A stretch of DNA of 64,000 nt. It comes from Oscarella lobularis. Lineage: Eukaryota; Porifera; Homoscleromorpha; Homosclerophorida; Oscarellidae. A program made the translations under genes and the position numbers. Positions 25,246-36,983 of this stretch are shown piece by piece. Numbering within the stretch: position 1 is the stretch's first letter; each line of letters opens with the position of its first letter. The stretch covers positions 2,976,001-3,040,000 of the forward strand of contig NC_089176.1 of assembly GCF_947507565.1 (NCBI RefSeq), in the 5' to 3' direction. The notes under the pieces are model-generated. The model made no database searches, had not been told where the DNA came from, and saw nothing but the letters and a program-made list of their open reading frames with translations.

Positions 25246-27191
25246 TTACACGTGAACTATGGCCTTTTTCTCATTTTCGTGCGAGTAGGCTGCTATAGCG
25301 GGAACAACTTCCTCGTCGAGAAAACTCTCTACCTAACATAAGGCATATACTGTCACATCCAACATTGATGAACAAAAAGTCTACCTGTTTTGGAGCTCGT
25401 CCAATAAATGTGCTAGGATCTAATAGTCTTTTCAATTCGTCGTGAATTGGACGAAAGTACTCTGACTGCCGAATTCTCTCCACTAAATCATTTCCTTTGC
25501 CAAATTCCTTTACTTGCCTCGCCGATTCCTGAGAAAGTACTCGAATCTTTTCATGGCACTCCTGAAATATTACAAAAACCATCATTTTTCTTCGATAGAA
25601 ACTAAGAGCTCCCCCTCCCTCTCTCTATCTAAGTCACTTGCCTGACGATCAGCTCCAGCCTTCACCATGGCCATCAACACATTCTCAGTGGCCATAAACG
25701 GTAACTCTGCATTCACGTGTTGCTCTATTACTTTGGGATAAACGACAAGTCCCTCCAGCACATTCTGCATCGTATTTACAAGACCGTCGGCAGTCAGAAA
25801 AGCTTCAGGCAAGCAAATTCTCCTACAAAGTCAAAAGCAACTAAGAACAAGCGTCCATCGCACTTTCTTTTCCCGTTTTACCTATTAGCACTGTCGTCCA
25901 GCGTTCGTTCAAACCACTGTACCGACGCCGTGTGAAGCGGATCGCTCGCAAGCACCATCAGATGACGAGACAGACTGCAGCATCGTTCACAACGCATGGG
26001 ATTCCTTTTGTATGCCATAGCACTGGAACCTAGTACGAAACCACGCTCTCATATAGCTATGCAGGCACTTACATTATCAAATGCACCTATCTGACTGGCT
26101 TCAAACGGCTCCTCGATTTCTTTTAGACTCGCCAACAATCGAATGTCTGAACAAATCTAGCGGAATTTCTGTCACACTAGAAGAATGTACATATTCTTGC
26201 TCACTTTATGAATTGTAGAACCCAAGCCAGCCAATGCAGCTAATACTTCATAATCAACTTTTCTACTGTACGTCTGCCCCGTCACACTGTACGACCTAAA
26301 GCGGGTTATAGGATATTTCGTTTTTTATGAATGTCGCTGATGCACTTTCTAAATCCGGCCAATGCAGTCACTTTTCTATCCAATTCAATCACTTTGTCGT
26401 CGTCTCCGTCGAAGAGCTCGAGAAAACTCGCCTGCGTTCCCGTCGTACCTTTCACGCCGCGAAAACGAAGATCGTCGCGAGCGCGCGTCACATTCCTCAA
26501 GTCCATGAGCAGATCGGAGAGCCACAAGCAAGCCCTTTTGCCGACTGTCGTCAGCTGAGCCGGTCTGGAAGAAAACGAAGTAAATCCTATATATATAATG
26601 TTTTCGCCTCTCAAATGTACAGTACTGAAAATGGGTGTATCCGAGAGTAGGAAGAGCCTTGTGCGTCCGAGCAAACGTAGCCAGCCGATCAATGCATCGA
26701 GCCAACTATAAATAATCCTCAATTATTTAATTTTTCTTTTGTGCAAATTTTTTTCTCGCCTTTGGAAGAAGAATATCGAATGCGTCTCTGAGCACTATGA
26801 GATCGGTGTTGTCGGTGACGTAGCACGACGTCGCTCCCAAGTGAATGATTGGCGCCGCCTTGGGACAGGAAGACCCAAACGTGTGCACGTGTGCCATCAC
26901 GTCGTGTCGCCGTTTTCGCTCTTCGGCGGCGGCCATTTCGTAGTCGATCGCGTCGACGTGCGCCTCCATTTCGGCTAGCTGCTCGTTCGTTATGTCGAGA
27001 CCGAGTTCCTTGGGACGAAAAACGATTACGGCGGGCGAGAGATTGTTACGGTGCTCTACTTTCTCGGCTTTGGCGAGATAGAGCCAGAGTCTTCTCCACG
27101 TCGAGAACTTCTTTTGCTCCGAGAATGCGTACGACATCTCCTCGCTGGCGTATCGGCTCGTGAGAGGAGTCGTGTAAGACGAACGAGCCAT
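25246..27191 (-). CDS. ADSL: Adenylosuccinate lyase
   Basis: ADSL is a homotetramer of the fumarase/aspartase superfamily. It acts twice in purine synthesis, splitting SAICAR and adenylosuccinate to release fumarate. The ATG is at 27191-27189 ([19 protein letters not shown]). Exon 1 carries [16 protein letters not shown] and the substrate-binding segment ending [15 protein letters not shown]. Downstream exons carry the flexible catalytic-serine loop [15 protein letters not shown] (~26.0 kb) followed by [20 protein letters not shown]. The C-terminal exon ends [14 protein letters not shown] with TAA at 25246-25248. The signature loop is intact and the exon order is complete. It is paired head to head with the PKA regulatory subunit gene, with 99 bp between start codons. 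Confidence 0.97.
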
Positions 27192-27290
27192 TTCGATACA
27201 AAACTATTTGATAAGTACGACCCGGATGTTCTTTCTACTCTCCCGTATTCGTCGGGTCTAAAAAGGACCGAGGGTGCGATTGACGACAAA
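27192..27290. promoter_or_regulatory. Bidirectional promoter, ADSL / PKA RI
   Basis: Only 99 bp separate the start codons of two divergently transcribed genes, so the interval must serve both. No TATA box is visible. Confidence 0.65.
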
Positions 27291-28370
27291 ATGTCCGCCT
27301 CGCACGACTCATCGGTGCGCGAATGGCAGAGCTACGTCGACGAACACGGTATACAGGCAATACTGAAGGAATGCGTCGTGCGCATGTGCATCGCAAAACC
27401 CGAAAATCCCTACGCTTTCCTCAAGGAATACTTCGCTAATCTCGAAAAGGTGAATTCGATATGGCGAACGCGAGAAAAGCGACGAAATCGCGAATTCGCT
27501 CGCGTCCCATTCAGGAACGAGGCGGATCGCACGCCGCCGCTTCGAGTGCCGCCGCCGCCGCCGAAGCCGAAGCCGGTGCCGCACCTGCGACGGCGGCGAG
27601 AGGAGCCGCCGAAAACGGCGTCGATGACGAAATGGCGGCGTCCGCGGCGAATCAACGACCGCGCGTGCGACGCGGCGCCGTGAGCGCCGCCGTCGTGACC
27701 GAAGAGGACGCCGTAAGCTACGTGAAGAAAGTACGTACACTACACGGAAGGGGGCGTGTGGGCGGGGTATTATGTTATCCCCCCCGTGGTGCTCTAGGTC
27801 ATTCCGAAGGATTATAAGACGACGCAGGCTCTGTCGAAGGCGATTGAGAAGAACATCCTGTTCAAACATTTGGATGATAATGAGAAGAGGTCAGCTTTAT
27901 GTGATGGGGGGTGTTTTTTTATGCTCGGTCTCCCCTTAGTGATATATTTGACGCTATGTTTGTGGTGAAACATGCTGAGGGAGAAGTGATCATTCAACAA
28001 GGTATTCTTCTAAAGGCGTCACGTATATTTTTAATAAATTTTGCGTTCTTTTAGGTGATCACGGAGATAATTTTTATGTTATCGATAGCGGACAAGTTGA
28101 GGTATGGTAATATGGTATGTGGCGAAAATTGGGCTTACAGGGTCTCTCCCCCCCCCCCCCCCCCCCCCCTCCCTAGGTCTTTGTGAATGGCCAGCACGTT
28201 ACTACAATTAGTGAGGGCGGGAGCTTTGGTGAACTTGCCTTGATATACGGAACGCCGCGCGCTGCTACGGTCAAATCAAAGCATGAGACGAAATTGTGGG
28301 CCATTGATCGAGATAGCTATAGAAGAATTCTCATGGTAAGAGAGCCAGATATATCAGCATTACGCATGAC

Positions 28371-28406
<36 letters not shown>

Positions 28407-28961
28407 AGGGAAGTACGATAAGAAAGAGGAAAATGTACCAGGAGTTTCTGTCAAAGGTCAATATCTTGGGTACGACACCTAATCAATGTCCATCATACTT
28501 ATGCACTGACGTCGCGTCTCTTACCAGAATCCCTTGATCAGTGGGAGCGTTTGACGGTTGCCGACGCTCTGGAGCCCGTTTCCTTTCAGGACGGTGATAC
28601 GGTCGTGACGCAAGGTCAACACGGCGACGAATTCTTCATCATTCTCGAAGGCCGCGCAATTGTCACGCAAAAGCGACCCGAGGACGCGGAGCCCATCGAA
28701 GTGGGCAACTTGGGCCCGTCTGAATACTTTGGTAAAAAGCAACAGAGATAAAGATAATAAAATCAATATTTCCCATTTTACTGTGTAGGCGAAATTGCTC
28801 TATTGCTGAAAAGACCCCGCGCCGCGACGGTGAACGCGAAGGGCAATTTGAAGTGCGTCAAGCTCGATAGGGCTCGCTTTGAACGCGTTATGGGACCGTG
28901 CGTCGATATACTGAAGCGAAACATTCAGAAGTACAACAGCCTCTTGGCGTTGGTCGTCTGA
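27291..28961 (+). CDS. PRKAR1A: cAMP-dependent protein kinase type I regulatory subunit
   Basis: It holds the PKA catalytic subunit inactive until cAMP binds. The ATG is at 27291 ([20 protein letters not shown]). Exon 1 is the dimerisation/docking domain ([13 protein letters not shown].., [15 protein letters not shown]). A 65-nt intron follows, then an Ala/Glu-rich linker and the pseudosubstrate RRGAVS (27668-27685). A non-phosphorylatable alanine in this site marks type I rather than type II. Two cyclic-nucleotide-binding domains follow. The first has [20 protein letters not shown]-like [20 protein letters not shown] (28.2 kb). The second has [20 protein letters not shown] (28.7-28.8 kb). 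Both phosphate-binding cassettes keep the Glu and Arg that contact cAMP. The C-terminus [13 protein letters not shown] ends with TGA at 28959-28961. Type I assignment is firm; the alpha or beta symbol is arbitrary. Confidence 0.96.
28144..28176 (+). repeat. Poly-C tract at an intron 3' end in PRKAR1
   Basis: A run of about 25 cytosines lies just before the acceptor (CCCTCCCTAG) of a PRKAR1 intron and replaces the usual T-rich polypyrimidine tract. Homopolymer length may be affected by sequencing error. Confidence 0.8.
28373..28405 (+). repeat. (CT)n microsatellite acting as polypyrimidine tract
   Basis: About 16 CT dinucleotides sit directly upstream of the TTGTAG acceptor of a PRKAR1 intron. 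Confidence 0.85.
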
Positions 28962-29364
28962 GACACGCCAGAGGCGAAGCGGTGGGGATTGGGGTCACTT
29001 GATTTTATTGTTGCTGTTTCCTTTATTTCTTTGTTTTGCGATTGATGACTGTGCGTTAGTGGTTATATGTTGCAGTAGGAGATTCGTAGAAGAGGGCTTT
29101 ATTATGCACGTATTGTGGGGGAGAGCGGTGGTGCATAAGACGAGCGCTCTTCATTTCAGTAGTTTAGTGCTGGTGTAGAATTTTATGGCAGAAATCCGTG
29201 TTGTGTCACTGCGTTGTATTATTATTATACTATGTGAGGGAGAGTTGCTTTGTGCACGGGGCTGCAGGTAAAACTTTAGATTTGAGACTATACACTACGC
29301 TACGTTTCGTAATTGCGAGGATGTGCGTGTACAGAAACCGTACCTTGCCGTAGAGAGCAAAAGC
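28962..29364. other. Convergent 3' region, PKA RI / eEF2K
   Basis: 403 bp between two stop codons on opposite strands. It has no supported frame or RNA gene. It should contain both 3' UTRs. Confidence 0.6.
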
Positions 29365-31614
29365 TCAATCTTCAATGTTGCCCCAAGCTTCTTCAGCTAG
29401 ACAATAGTACTTGCTAGCCAGCTTGCCTTTCATTGCTTCTGTTGCCATTTCGGCAGCTTCCGTATATAAATCTCCTTTACGTATATGACGGCGTTTTGCT
29501 CTAACGCCTCAGGAGGCCTTATTTTTACTAACCTGCTTCTTGGTACTCTTTCTTGCTCATGTGAATCTCGGCCATTCGTGCTAATAGCTGGCAGTCCTGA
29601 CCAGCTGACGACGAGTCGTCGTTTTCTGTCGCTGAACATGTCGTCGCTCTTTTGTACCATCTTAGTGCGGTATCAGACTCTGACGGCCCCATCCCATCAT
29701 AGTGCTTTGCCGTGTAGATGGCCGCTTCTTTGTCGCCAACTTGCGCCGCCCTTTCCATCATCTCAATTCCTTTCGTCTCGTTGTCTTTCGACGAGTCGAC
29801 GCGAAACGAGCTGAGTTCGTCGTGAGGAAACTGAAGATAGATTTTCGCCAGAAGGAGAGCCGCCTTCATGACCCCAGCCTCGGCGGCTTTCTGCAGATGA
29901 AACAGGCCATTGTCAATCACCGGCTCGCCTTCACTAAATCGACCCAAATCATGATAAACAGCCAGAGCAAAGTGAATCTAATAAAAACAAGAAAGAAGAG
30001 AAACGCTGAAATAATATTGTTTCAATTGATAGAATTGGCATTTACCTGTCCTAAAAGGCTGCTTTCCTCGCTGATTTCCTCGTCTTCGTTCATCACCCTC
30101 GGCAAAATTTTTGCCGGCGTCATCTTTCTCTTTTTCAACTCAAACGCGTCTTCCAGGGACTGTGCAAAGGCGTCAACAGAGAAACGTACATTCTACCGTC
30201 ACTTTCACGATAGCCTCACCTTTGTTCCTGTATCAGAGTCCGATTCGCACGGCAGGATGCTAACGGGATACGTCGTCAATACAGAATTCAATTTCGGCGA
30301 CGGTTCGGGCGCCCCAAGACGCTCGATATCGTCGATGGGAAACACTTGATCGGCGCTCTTCGTACTAACACTTGTCAAGGACGATCCTATTGCTACGTTG
30401 ACGGAAGCGAGCTCGTCGTCGCCCAAATCAAACGGAGTCAAGCCGAGCGACTCGCAAATCGGATTACAACGATGTGAGTAGAAAAAGAGAGCCATTCCTT
30501 TTACGCCGAGATTCGCCTCGCCGTACTGAAGCCCGTCTTCAGTGTGTATTTGAGGATCTGTGTAGAGATCGCCAACACCTAAAATAATAACATACAAATT
30601 AAAAATAGATAAATAGCGTTAGTCATACCTTGTATATCGACGACGATGAGTTTGTGACCCGAACGCTCAAATGTAAAGTGGCTAAATGCCTAAAAGAAGA
30701 AACTCTAGACAGAAGGTGATCTATAGTCTCGACTTGCCTGCGGAGTGTATCGCTGTTCGGCTGAGACAAAGCCCGTGTTGGAGTTGTACTTGATGTAGTC
30801 GCCTTCGATGAGCCGTTCGACGCAGTACAAGGGTTTTTCGCTTCTATCTATGAGTTCTATTAAAAACGTTTGAAAGATGTCAACCTAGGAAAAAAATTGC
30901 ATCTATATGCATGACATGAGTTAAAACTAAAAAACGTTTTAGAAAGAAGTCTAATTTAATTATTTTAATTAATTAATTGAAAATCTTTATCAAACCTTTT
31001 TTGGAGGGCCGTGCTTGTTGAATTCCTCTGCCCACAACTTGGCGTCCATTTGCAATTGAACGTCGCTGAAGTAGACTCTTCGCTCGACTGGCTGCTTGTA
31101 CGATTTCGCGACGTAATTGGCGGCGTGCTTCCAGTCGTTGTGATGCACGAAAGCCGACAATTTTTTCCTAAGAAAAAGTACCAATTAATTAATTAATTAA
31201 TTAAAAATTTCAAATAATAAATCGTCTCACATTCGAAAACATTCTCGCATAGCTCCGCACGCAAATGACTAAAAACAAAATAAACGATAAAAGAGAACGA
31301 ACACAGATTTTTCTCCGATTCACTTTCGACTGCATCTTGATCGTAATCTCGTCCGTCGTCCAATGACGCTTTCTCGCGTCGTACTGGTATCGCAGGGCCT
31401 TCTCCGTCTCGCACGTTCGCTCGATTTCGAACGACGCCCAAGGATCGGCGACGGTGCGACCTTTCGCCGCTGCGCGATGCCAAACGGACGGTCCAGGCGA
31501 CGAAGGCGACGTCGGCGACGTCGTCGACGACGACGGGCGCTTCTTTGATTCGATTGGCCGCGCGGACGAGGCGAACAGAGGGACGAGGGAATCGAACTCT
31601 TCCTCGGTCTCCAT
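29365..31614 (-). CDS. EEF2K: Eukaryotic elongation factor 2 kinase
   Basis: An atypical alpha-kinase, activated by Ca2+/calmodulin, that phosphorylates eEF2 and slows translation elongation. The ATG is at 31614-31612 (METEEEFDSLVPLF). The exon 1 segment VWHRAAAKGRTVADPWASFE corresponds to the calmodulin-binding and start-of-kinase region. The alpha-kinase domain continues through FARGAMRECFR (~31.23 kb), NYVAKSYKQPVERRVYFSDV (31.1 kb), AFSHFTFERSGHKLIVVDIQ (30.65 kb) and GVGDLYTDPQIHTEDG (30.55 kb). A Ser-rich regulatory linker follows. Sel1-like helical repeats (30.0-29.4 kb) come last, ending EEAWGNIED with TGA at 29365-29367. The full domain set is present. The gene body overlaps copy 1 of a segmental duplication whose edge (~30.80 kb) lies inside an exon or intron of this gene. 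Confidence 0.96.
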
Positions 31615-34007
31615 CTCAGCCCGAACCGGTAACGACCAGGGACGACCGCTGATCGAGTCACGTGCAACATTGTAGGATATATATGCACATCTACCGAGTC
31701 GTTTTTGAACAAGCGATTCCTACTAATAATCGTAAAAGTTCTCTGATTGCGTCTTGGGGGTAATGAACGCCGACTTTTCCGGTCGCGCCGAATGGACTTC
31801 CCAAAAACATATTCCAAGTATTTACGATGTATATTGAGGGCACGTCTTTCACAATTTCCTGAGCAACTTTTGCATAGAATTCAAGTTTTGCGTTGTTCCC
31901 ATACAGGCTCATTCCTAGCTGACGAGAATTTGTGCCTTTCCATATAATTGTAATATTCGGTGCTCGACGTCGAAGACGAATCAATGCATCTCGAATGGCC
32001 ATCGTACGCTTGATAAACCCAGGAAACGGAATTAAAACAAAGTGTTGAATCGACCCAATGACAAGCACGTCTCCTCCTGACGCATTACTCGCGACTATTG
32101 AATCTATTGTGTCCGGTCCATAAGGAAGACCTTCAGCTGTGAAATTTCTCAACGAGCCCGACGTCGCCACAGGAGCTCCGAAAAATTGAAATTCGGTGGT
32201 ACAACGACACTTAGGGAAAAATTCGCGCCGTATGCGTACACCGCCGCCGCCACGGCACTTTGACGCGACAATGCAATTGAGTTGGTTTATGACCTGTCGC
32301 ACAGTTGAATCGCCGATGAAATACCAATGGGAGTCGGTCACGCAACGCAGCACATCGTCTGTCGTTTTGCACGAATGAGAACATTTGGAAACAAATTTCT
32401 TGGCACCCAACCAAGAACCCAACACTTTGCGAGGTCTACTATTTTCCCCACTGAAAAATCTTGAACAAAGAGTAACGCTAGAATTCACGCCTGAATTAAT
32501 TAATGAGTTCATTAGCTACAAGATTTAGTCGGGATGCGTTATTGCTTACCGCCGGGCTGAATGGTAATCGAACGAATAGGACTCAAAGGCTGGTAGTATG
32601 ACACGGCGGGCTTGTGAGCCAAAAATTTGGCTTTTGCTGTCTCGGGCATTCTTTTGTCATAGATGCAAGAAAAACTGTCTTCACATTTTACTCCTCCTTT
32701 TGGAAGTTCGCACGAGATGTAGTTGTTGTATTCCGGTGCGTTCATCGTGCACCAACTCTGAGGTTTCATTCGGTTTGGCATTGGCTTCCAATCGAAATAG
32801 CAACGTCCGGACAGTTTGTCAGCCAAGACGGATGACCGAGGCCTACCAGAAAATTCTGGCAGTTTTGCAAGCGGAGACGCCTTTAAATTCTTAGCATAAT
32901 AACAAGTGAAATAATACCCATAGGTTTCTTCTCCAACAGCTGCGCGTCGAAATTTGCTCGGATATGCCAAGGTCAGTTCCAACGACGCCGATCCCGCCCA
33001 ATCGGGTTGGAACTCGATCAGATACGAACCGTTGTCAAAGTCGCGAATGGCTCCCGTTTGATAGTATTTCCGTTTCACGTCTTTTAGAACGGGATAGATA
33101 AGATCGCCCCCGGTGACTTGAGCCCGATTGTGAACGTCTCTTGCGTGAATGACGATTCTCAACGGCATGTTCTGTACGGGTTCATTTGTCAAAACTTTCA
33201 CTTCTGTGTACTGAGGACTTGTTTCAGCTACGTTTTCCCACGATAGGCGAGCAACGCTCATTCCTTGTGTATAACAAAGTCTCGTCCAAATTCAAAGCAA
33301 ATCAAAAAAACGTACCTACTACTTCGTTCTCTTCATTCATACCATCAACCTCCTGAAATTCAATCATGTTACCAATTCGGTAAGATTCGAGTCACTGGGC
33401 AAGATTCTGCCACTACATGCACTAAATTCCGGCTAAGCATGGCCATGCAAGCCTGCACACTTATGGGCGGCTTAATTAGTTCGTTCTCATATCATGGTTG
33501 TTAACTAACTTAGCCATCATCATCCGCGGGGTGTTGACGTGGTGGGGATTGGGGAGAGCACGTACCTGAAAGATACGTTGATCACCTAAATACGTCACCG
33601 TTTTGATGCGAGGCTGACGATAATCCCGGGTCGACTCAGAGTCGAGCTTGAGCAGGACATAAAATCCAACACAAACAATGATGACAAGTCCAAAGAGGAC
33701 GTCACGTCTATGCAACAACTTGAACGGTGTCATTTCAGGAAACAGAGCAAAGGCAAAGACGACGCTGTCTCGTATGTGATTGTTCAGATCCTAGAACAGG
33801 AAATCCTTTCACGTTCCGCGATGCATCACGTGGTTTCCATGCACTTGCGATTGAACCCATCGCGGCCATCGCTGAAGTAAACTGCATGAACTCGGCCAGC
33901 GGCTTGTACGACGCTGCAACGAAATGATTTCCCAGTCGTTGCGTATGCATGTTCCGACGCACAACGACTAAAAAAAGTTACCGTGACAGTACCAGCGATT
34001 GTTAGAT
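30799..34007. repeat. Segmental tandem duplication, copy 1
   Basis: The unit runs from inside EEF2K through its promoter, the whole of NXPE-like gene A and its upstream region. The left edge is defined by TCGCCTTCGATGAGCCGTTC, which appears at ~30800 and again at ~34009. Unit length is about 3.2 kb. Non-coding stretches such as the (TTAA)n-flanked introns are nearly identical between copies. Confidence 0.9.
31691..33733 (-). CDS. NXPE-like type II membrane protein, copy A
   Basis: Four exons. Exon 1 (33733-33568) gives MTPFKLLHRRDVLFGLV and a signal-anchor helix (residues ~12-29). A small exon (~33355-33316, EVDGMNEENEVV) follows. Exon 3 (~33261-32550) encodes the beta-sandwich part found at the N-terminus of NXPE proteins, with ARDVHNRAQVTGGDLIYPVL, FDNGSYLIEF and a cysteine-rich FDWKPMP..CTMNAPEY segment. 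Exon 4 (to TAG at 31691) is an SGNH/PC-esterase-type domain with the GDSTVRQ nucleophile block (GDS at 32306-32314), a DVLVIGSIQHF block and a C-terminal VHYPQDAIREL block. NXPE proteins are poorly understood; some PC-esterase relatives act on glycans. Topology suggests a luminal or extracellular domain. Only 76 bp separate its stop from the EEF2K start. Confidence 0.85.
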
Positions 34008-34706
34008 CGCCTTCGATGAGCCGTTCGACGCAGTACAAGGGTTTTTCGCTTCTATCTATGAGTTCTATTAAAAACGTTTGAAAGATGTCAACCTAGGAAA
34101 ACAATTGCATCTATATGCATGACATGAGTTAAAACTAAAAACGTTTTAGAAAGAAGTCTAATTTAATTAATTAATTAATTAATTGAAAATCTTTATCGAA
34201 CCTTTTTTGGAGGGCCGTGCTTGTTGAATTCCTCTGCCCACAACTTGGCGTCCATTTGCAATTGAACGTCGCTGAAGTAGACTCTTCGCTCGACCGGCTG
34301 CTTGTACGATTTCGCGACGTAATTGGCGGCGTGCTTCCAGTCGTTGTGATGCACGAAAGCCGACAATTTTTCCTAAGAAAAAGTAACAATTAATTAATTA
34401 ATTAATTAAAAATTTCAAATAATAAATCGTCTCACATTCGAAAACATTCTCGCATAGCTCCGCACGCAAATGACTAAAAACAAAATAAGCGTCGTACTGG
34501 TATCGCAGGGCCTTCTCCGTCTCGCACGTTCGCTCAATTTCGAACGACGCCCAAGGATCGGCGACGGTGCGACCTTTCGCCGCTGCGCGATGCCAAACGG
34601 ACGGTCCAGGCGACGAAGGCGACGTCGGGCGCTTCTTTGATTCGATTGGCCGCGCGGACGAGGCGAACAGAGGGACGAGGGAATCGAACTCTTCCTCGGT
34701 CTCCAT
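34008..34706 (-). pseudogene. Truncated EEF2K 5' fragment (duplicated, broken)
   Basis: This is a partial copy of EEF2K exons 1-4 made by the tandem duplication. It keeps the ATG (34706-34704, METEEEFDSLVPLF) and the VWHRAAAKGRTVADPWASFE segment. It has lost ~100 bp covering the end of exon 1 and the following intron. It has also lost 24 bp of a Ser/Thr repeat and one T in a homopolymer of the exon starting GAAAAA(A)TTG, which shifts that exon out of frame. The rest of the alpha-kinase domain and the Sel1 region are absent because the duplication edge cuts the gene. It cannot make a kinase. Its promoter copy may still be active. Confidence 0.9.
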
Positions 34707-34756
34707 CTCAGCCAGAAGCCCGCTGATCGAGTCACGTGCAATCAGGAAACATTAGT

Positions 34757-34793
34757 CTATATGTCTATATATATACATATATATATATATAGG
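34757..34793. repeat. (TA)n microsatellite
   Basis: TA-rich run with period 2 immediately downstream of NXPE-like gene B; it is much shorter in copy 1 of the duplication. Confidence 0.75.
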
Positions 34794-34794
34794 T

Positions 34795-36881
34795 CTACCG
34801 AGTCGTTTTTGAACAAGCGATTCCTGCTACTAATCGTAAAAGTTCTCTAATTGCGTCGTCAGGATAATGAATGTTGACTTTTCCGGGCGCGCCGAATGGG
34901 CTTCCTAAAAATATATTCCAAGTATTTACGATATATATTGACGGCACGTCTTTCATAATGTCCTGGGCAACATTTGCATAGAATTCAACTTTCGCATTGT
35001 TGGTAAAGAAGTCAGTTTTGGCCCCACGAGAATTTGAGCCCTTCCATATGATTTTAATATCCGGTGCTCGACGTCGAAGACGAATCAATGCATCTCGAAT
35101 GACCATCATGCGCTTGATAAACCCAGGAAACGGAATGAAAACAAGATGTTGAATCGATCCAATGACAAGCACGTCTCCGCCTGACCCTGACGCATTACTC
35201 GCGACTATCAAATCGATTGTGTTCGATTCATAAGGAAGACCCTCAACTGTAAAATTTCTCAGCGAGTCACTCGTCGCCACAGGAGCGCCAAAAAATTGAA
35301 ATTCGGTGGTACAACGGCACTCGGGAAAAAATTCGCGTCGTATGTGTAAACTTTTAATAGTCATGCTGCCAAGGCACTTCTTCTGTGGCGCGACAATGCA
35401 ATTGAGTTCGTTTATGAGCTGTCGCATAGTTGAATCGCCCATGAAATACCAATGGGAGTCCATCACGCAAGGCAGTAGATCGTCTGTCGTTTTGCACGAA
35501 TGAGAACATTTGGGAACAAACTTGGCACCCAACCAATAACCCAACACTTTGCGAGGTCTGCTATTTTCGCCGCTGAAAAATCTTGAACAGAGAGTAATGC
35601 CAGATCTAACGCCTGCATGAAAGAACGCGCTCATTATAGCTATATACGAGATCTTTCTGAGGATGCGCTATAAGTATTGCTTACCACTGCTTGGTCGAAT
35701 GGTAATTGAACGAATAGGTCTCAAAGGCTGGTAGTATGACACGGCGGGCTTGTGAGCCAAAAATTTGGCTTTTGCTGTCTCGGGCATTCTTTTGTCATGG
35801 ATGCAAGAAAAACTGTCTTCACATTTTACTCCTCCTTTTGGAAGTTCGCACGAGATGTAGTTGTTGTATTCCGGTGCGTTCATCGTGCACCAATTCTGAG
35901 GTTCCATTCGGTTTGGCATTGGCTTCCAATCGAAATAGCAACGTCCGGACGGTTTGTCAGCCAAGACGGATGGCCGATGTCTATTAGACTTTTCTGGCAG
36001 ATTTGCAAGCGGAGACGCCTTTAAATTCTTAGCATAATAACAAGTGAAATAATACCCATAGGTTTCTTCTCCAACAGCTGCGCGTCGAAATTTGCTCGGA
36101 TATGCCAAGGTCAGTTCCAACGACGCCGATCCCGCCCAATCGGGTTGGAACTCGATCAGATACGAACCGTTGTCAAAGTCGCGAATGGCTCCCGTTTGAT
36201 AGTATTTCCGTTTCACGTCTTTTAGAACGGGATAGATAAGATCGCCCCCGGTGACTTGAGCCCGATTGTGAACGTCTCTTGCGTGAATGACGATTCTCAA
36301 CGGCATGTTCTGTACGGGTTCATTTGTCAAAATTTTCACTTCCGTATACTGGGGACTTGTTTCAGCTACGTTTTCCCACGACAGGCGAGCAACGCTCATT
36401 CCTTGTGTATAACAAAAGTCTCGTCCAAATTCAAAGCAAATAATAAAAAAAACGTACCTACTACTTCGTTCTCCGAGTCTTCATTCATACCATCAACCTC
36501 CTGAAATTCAATCATGTTACCAATTCGGTAAGATTCGAGTCACTGGGCAAGATTCTGCCACTACATGCACTAAATTCCGGCTAAGCATGGCCATGCAAGC
36601 CTGCACACTTATGGGCGGCTTAATTAGTTCGTTCTCATACCATGGTTGTTAACTAACTTAGCCATCATCATCCGCGGGGTGTTGACGTGGTGGGGACTGG
36701 GGAGAGCACGTACCTGAAAGATACGTTGATCACCTAAATACGTCACCGTTTCGATGCGAGGCTGACGATAATCCCGGGTCGACTCAGAGTCGAGCTTGAG
36801 CAGGACATAAAATCCAACACAAACAATGATGACAAGTCCAAAGAGGACTTCACGTCTATGCAACAACTTGAACGGTGTCAT
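34795..36881 (-). CDS. NXPE-like type II membrane protein, copy B
   Basis: Paralogue of the gene at 31691-33733, with the same four-exon layout. Exon 1 (36881-36716) gives MTPFKLLHRREVLFGLV and a signal anchor. Exon 3 lies at ~36399-35690. Exon 4 ends with TAG at 34795. The GDSTMRQ block and the DVLVIGSIQHLV and IHYPDDAIREL blocks are intact and no frame break is seen, so it looks functional. Exon 3 is nearly identical to copy A apart from a short patch (PEKSNRHRPSVLADKPSGR against PEFSGRPRSSVLADKLSGR). Exon 4 has diverged much more, including a different loop before IRREFFPECRC. That uneven divergence could reflect gene conversion or selection on the esterase domain. Confidence 0.85.
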
Positions 36882-36983
36882 TTCAGGAAACAGAGCGAGG
36901 CAAAGACGACGCTGTCCCAGTGTGTGGTTGTCGTCAAATCATACCACGTGACGCGTCGAAAGTCCTGTTCTAGGATCTGATTA

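Noticed and set aside
31183-31203. (TTAA)n runs as telomere-like or satellite DNA
   Set aside because: They are short, scattered in introns across the window (also at 34148, 37515 and 59080) and look like ordinary AT microsatellites.
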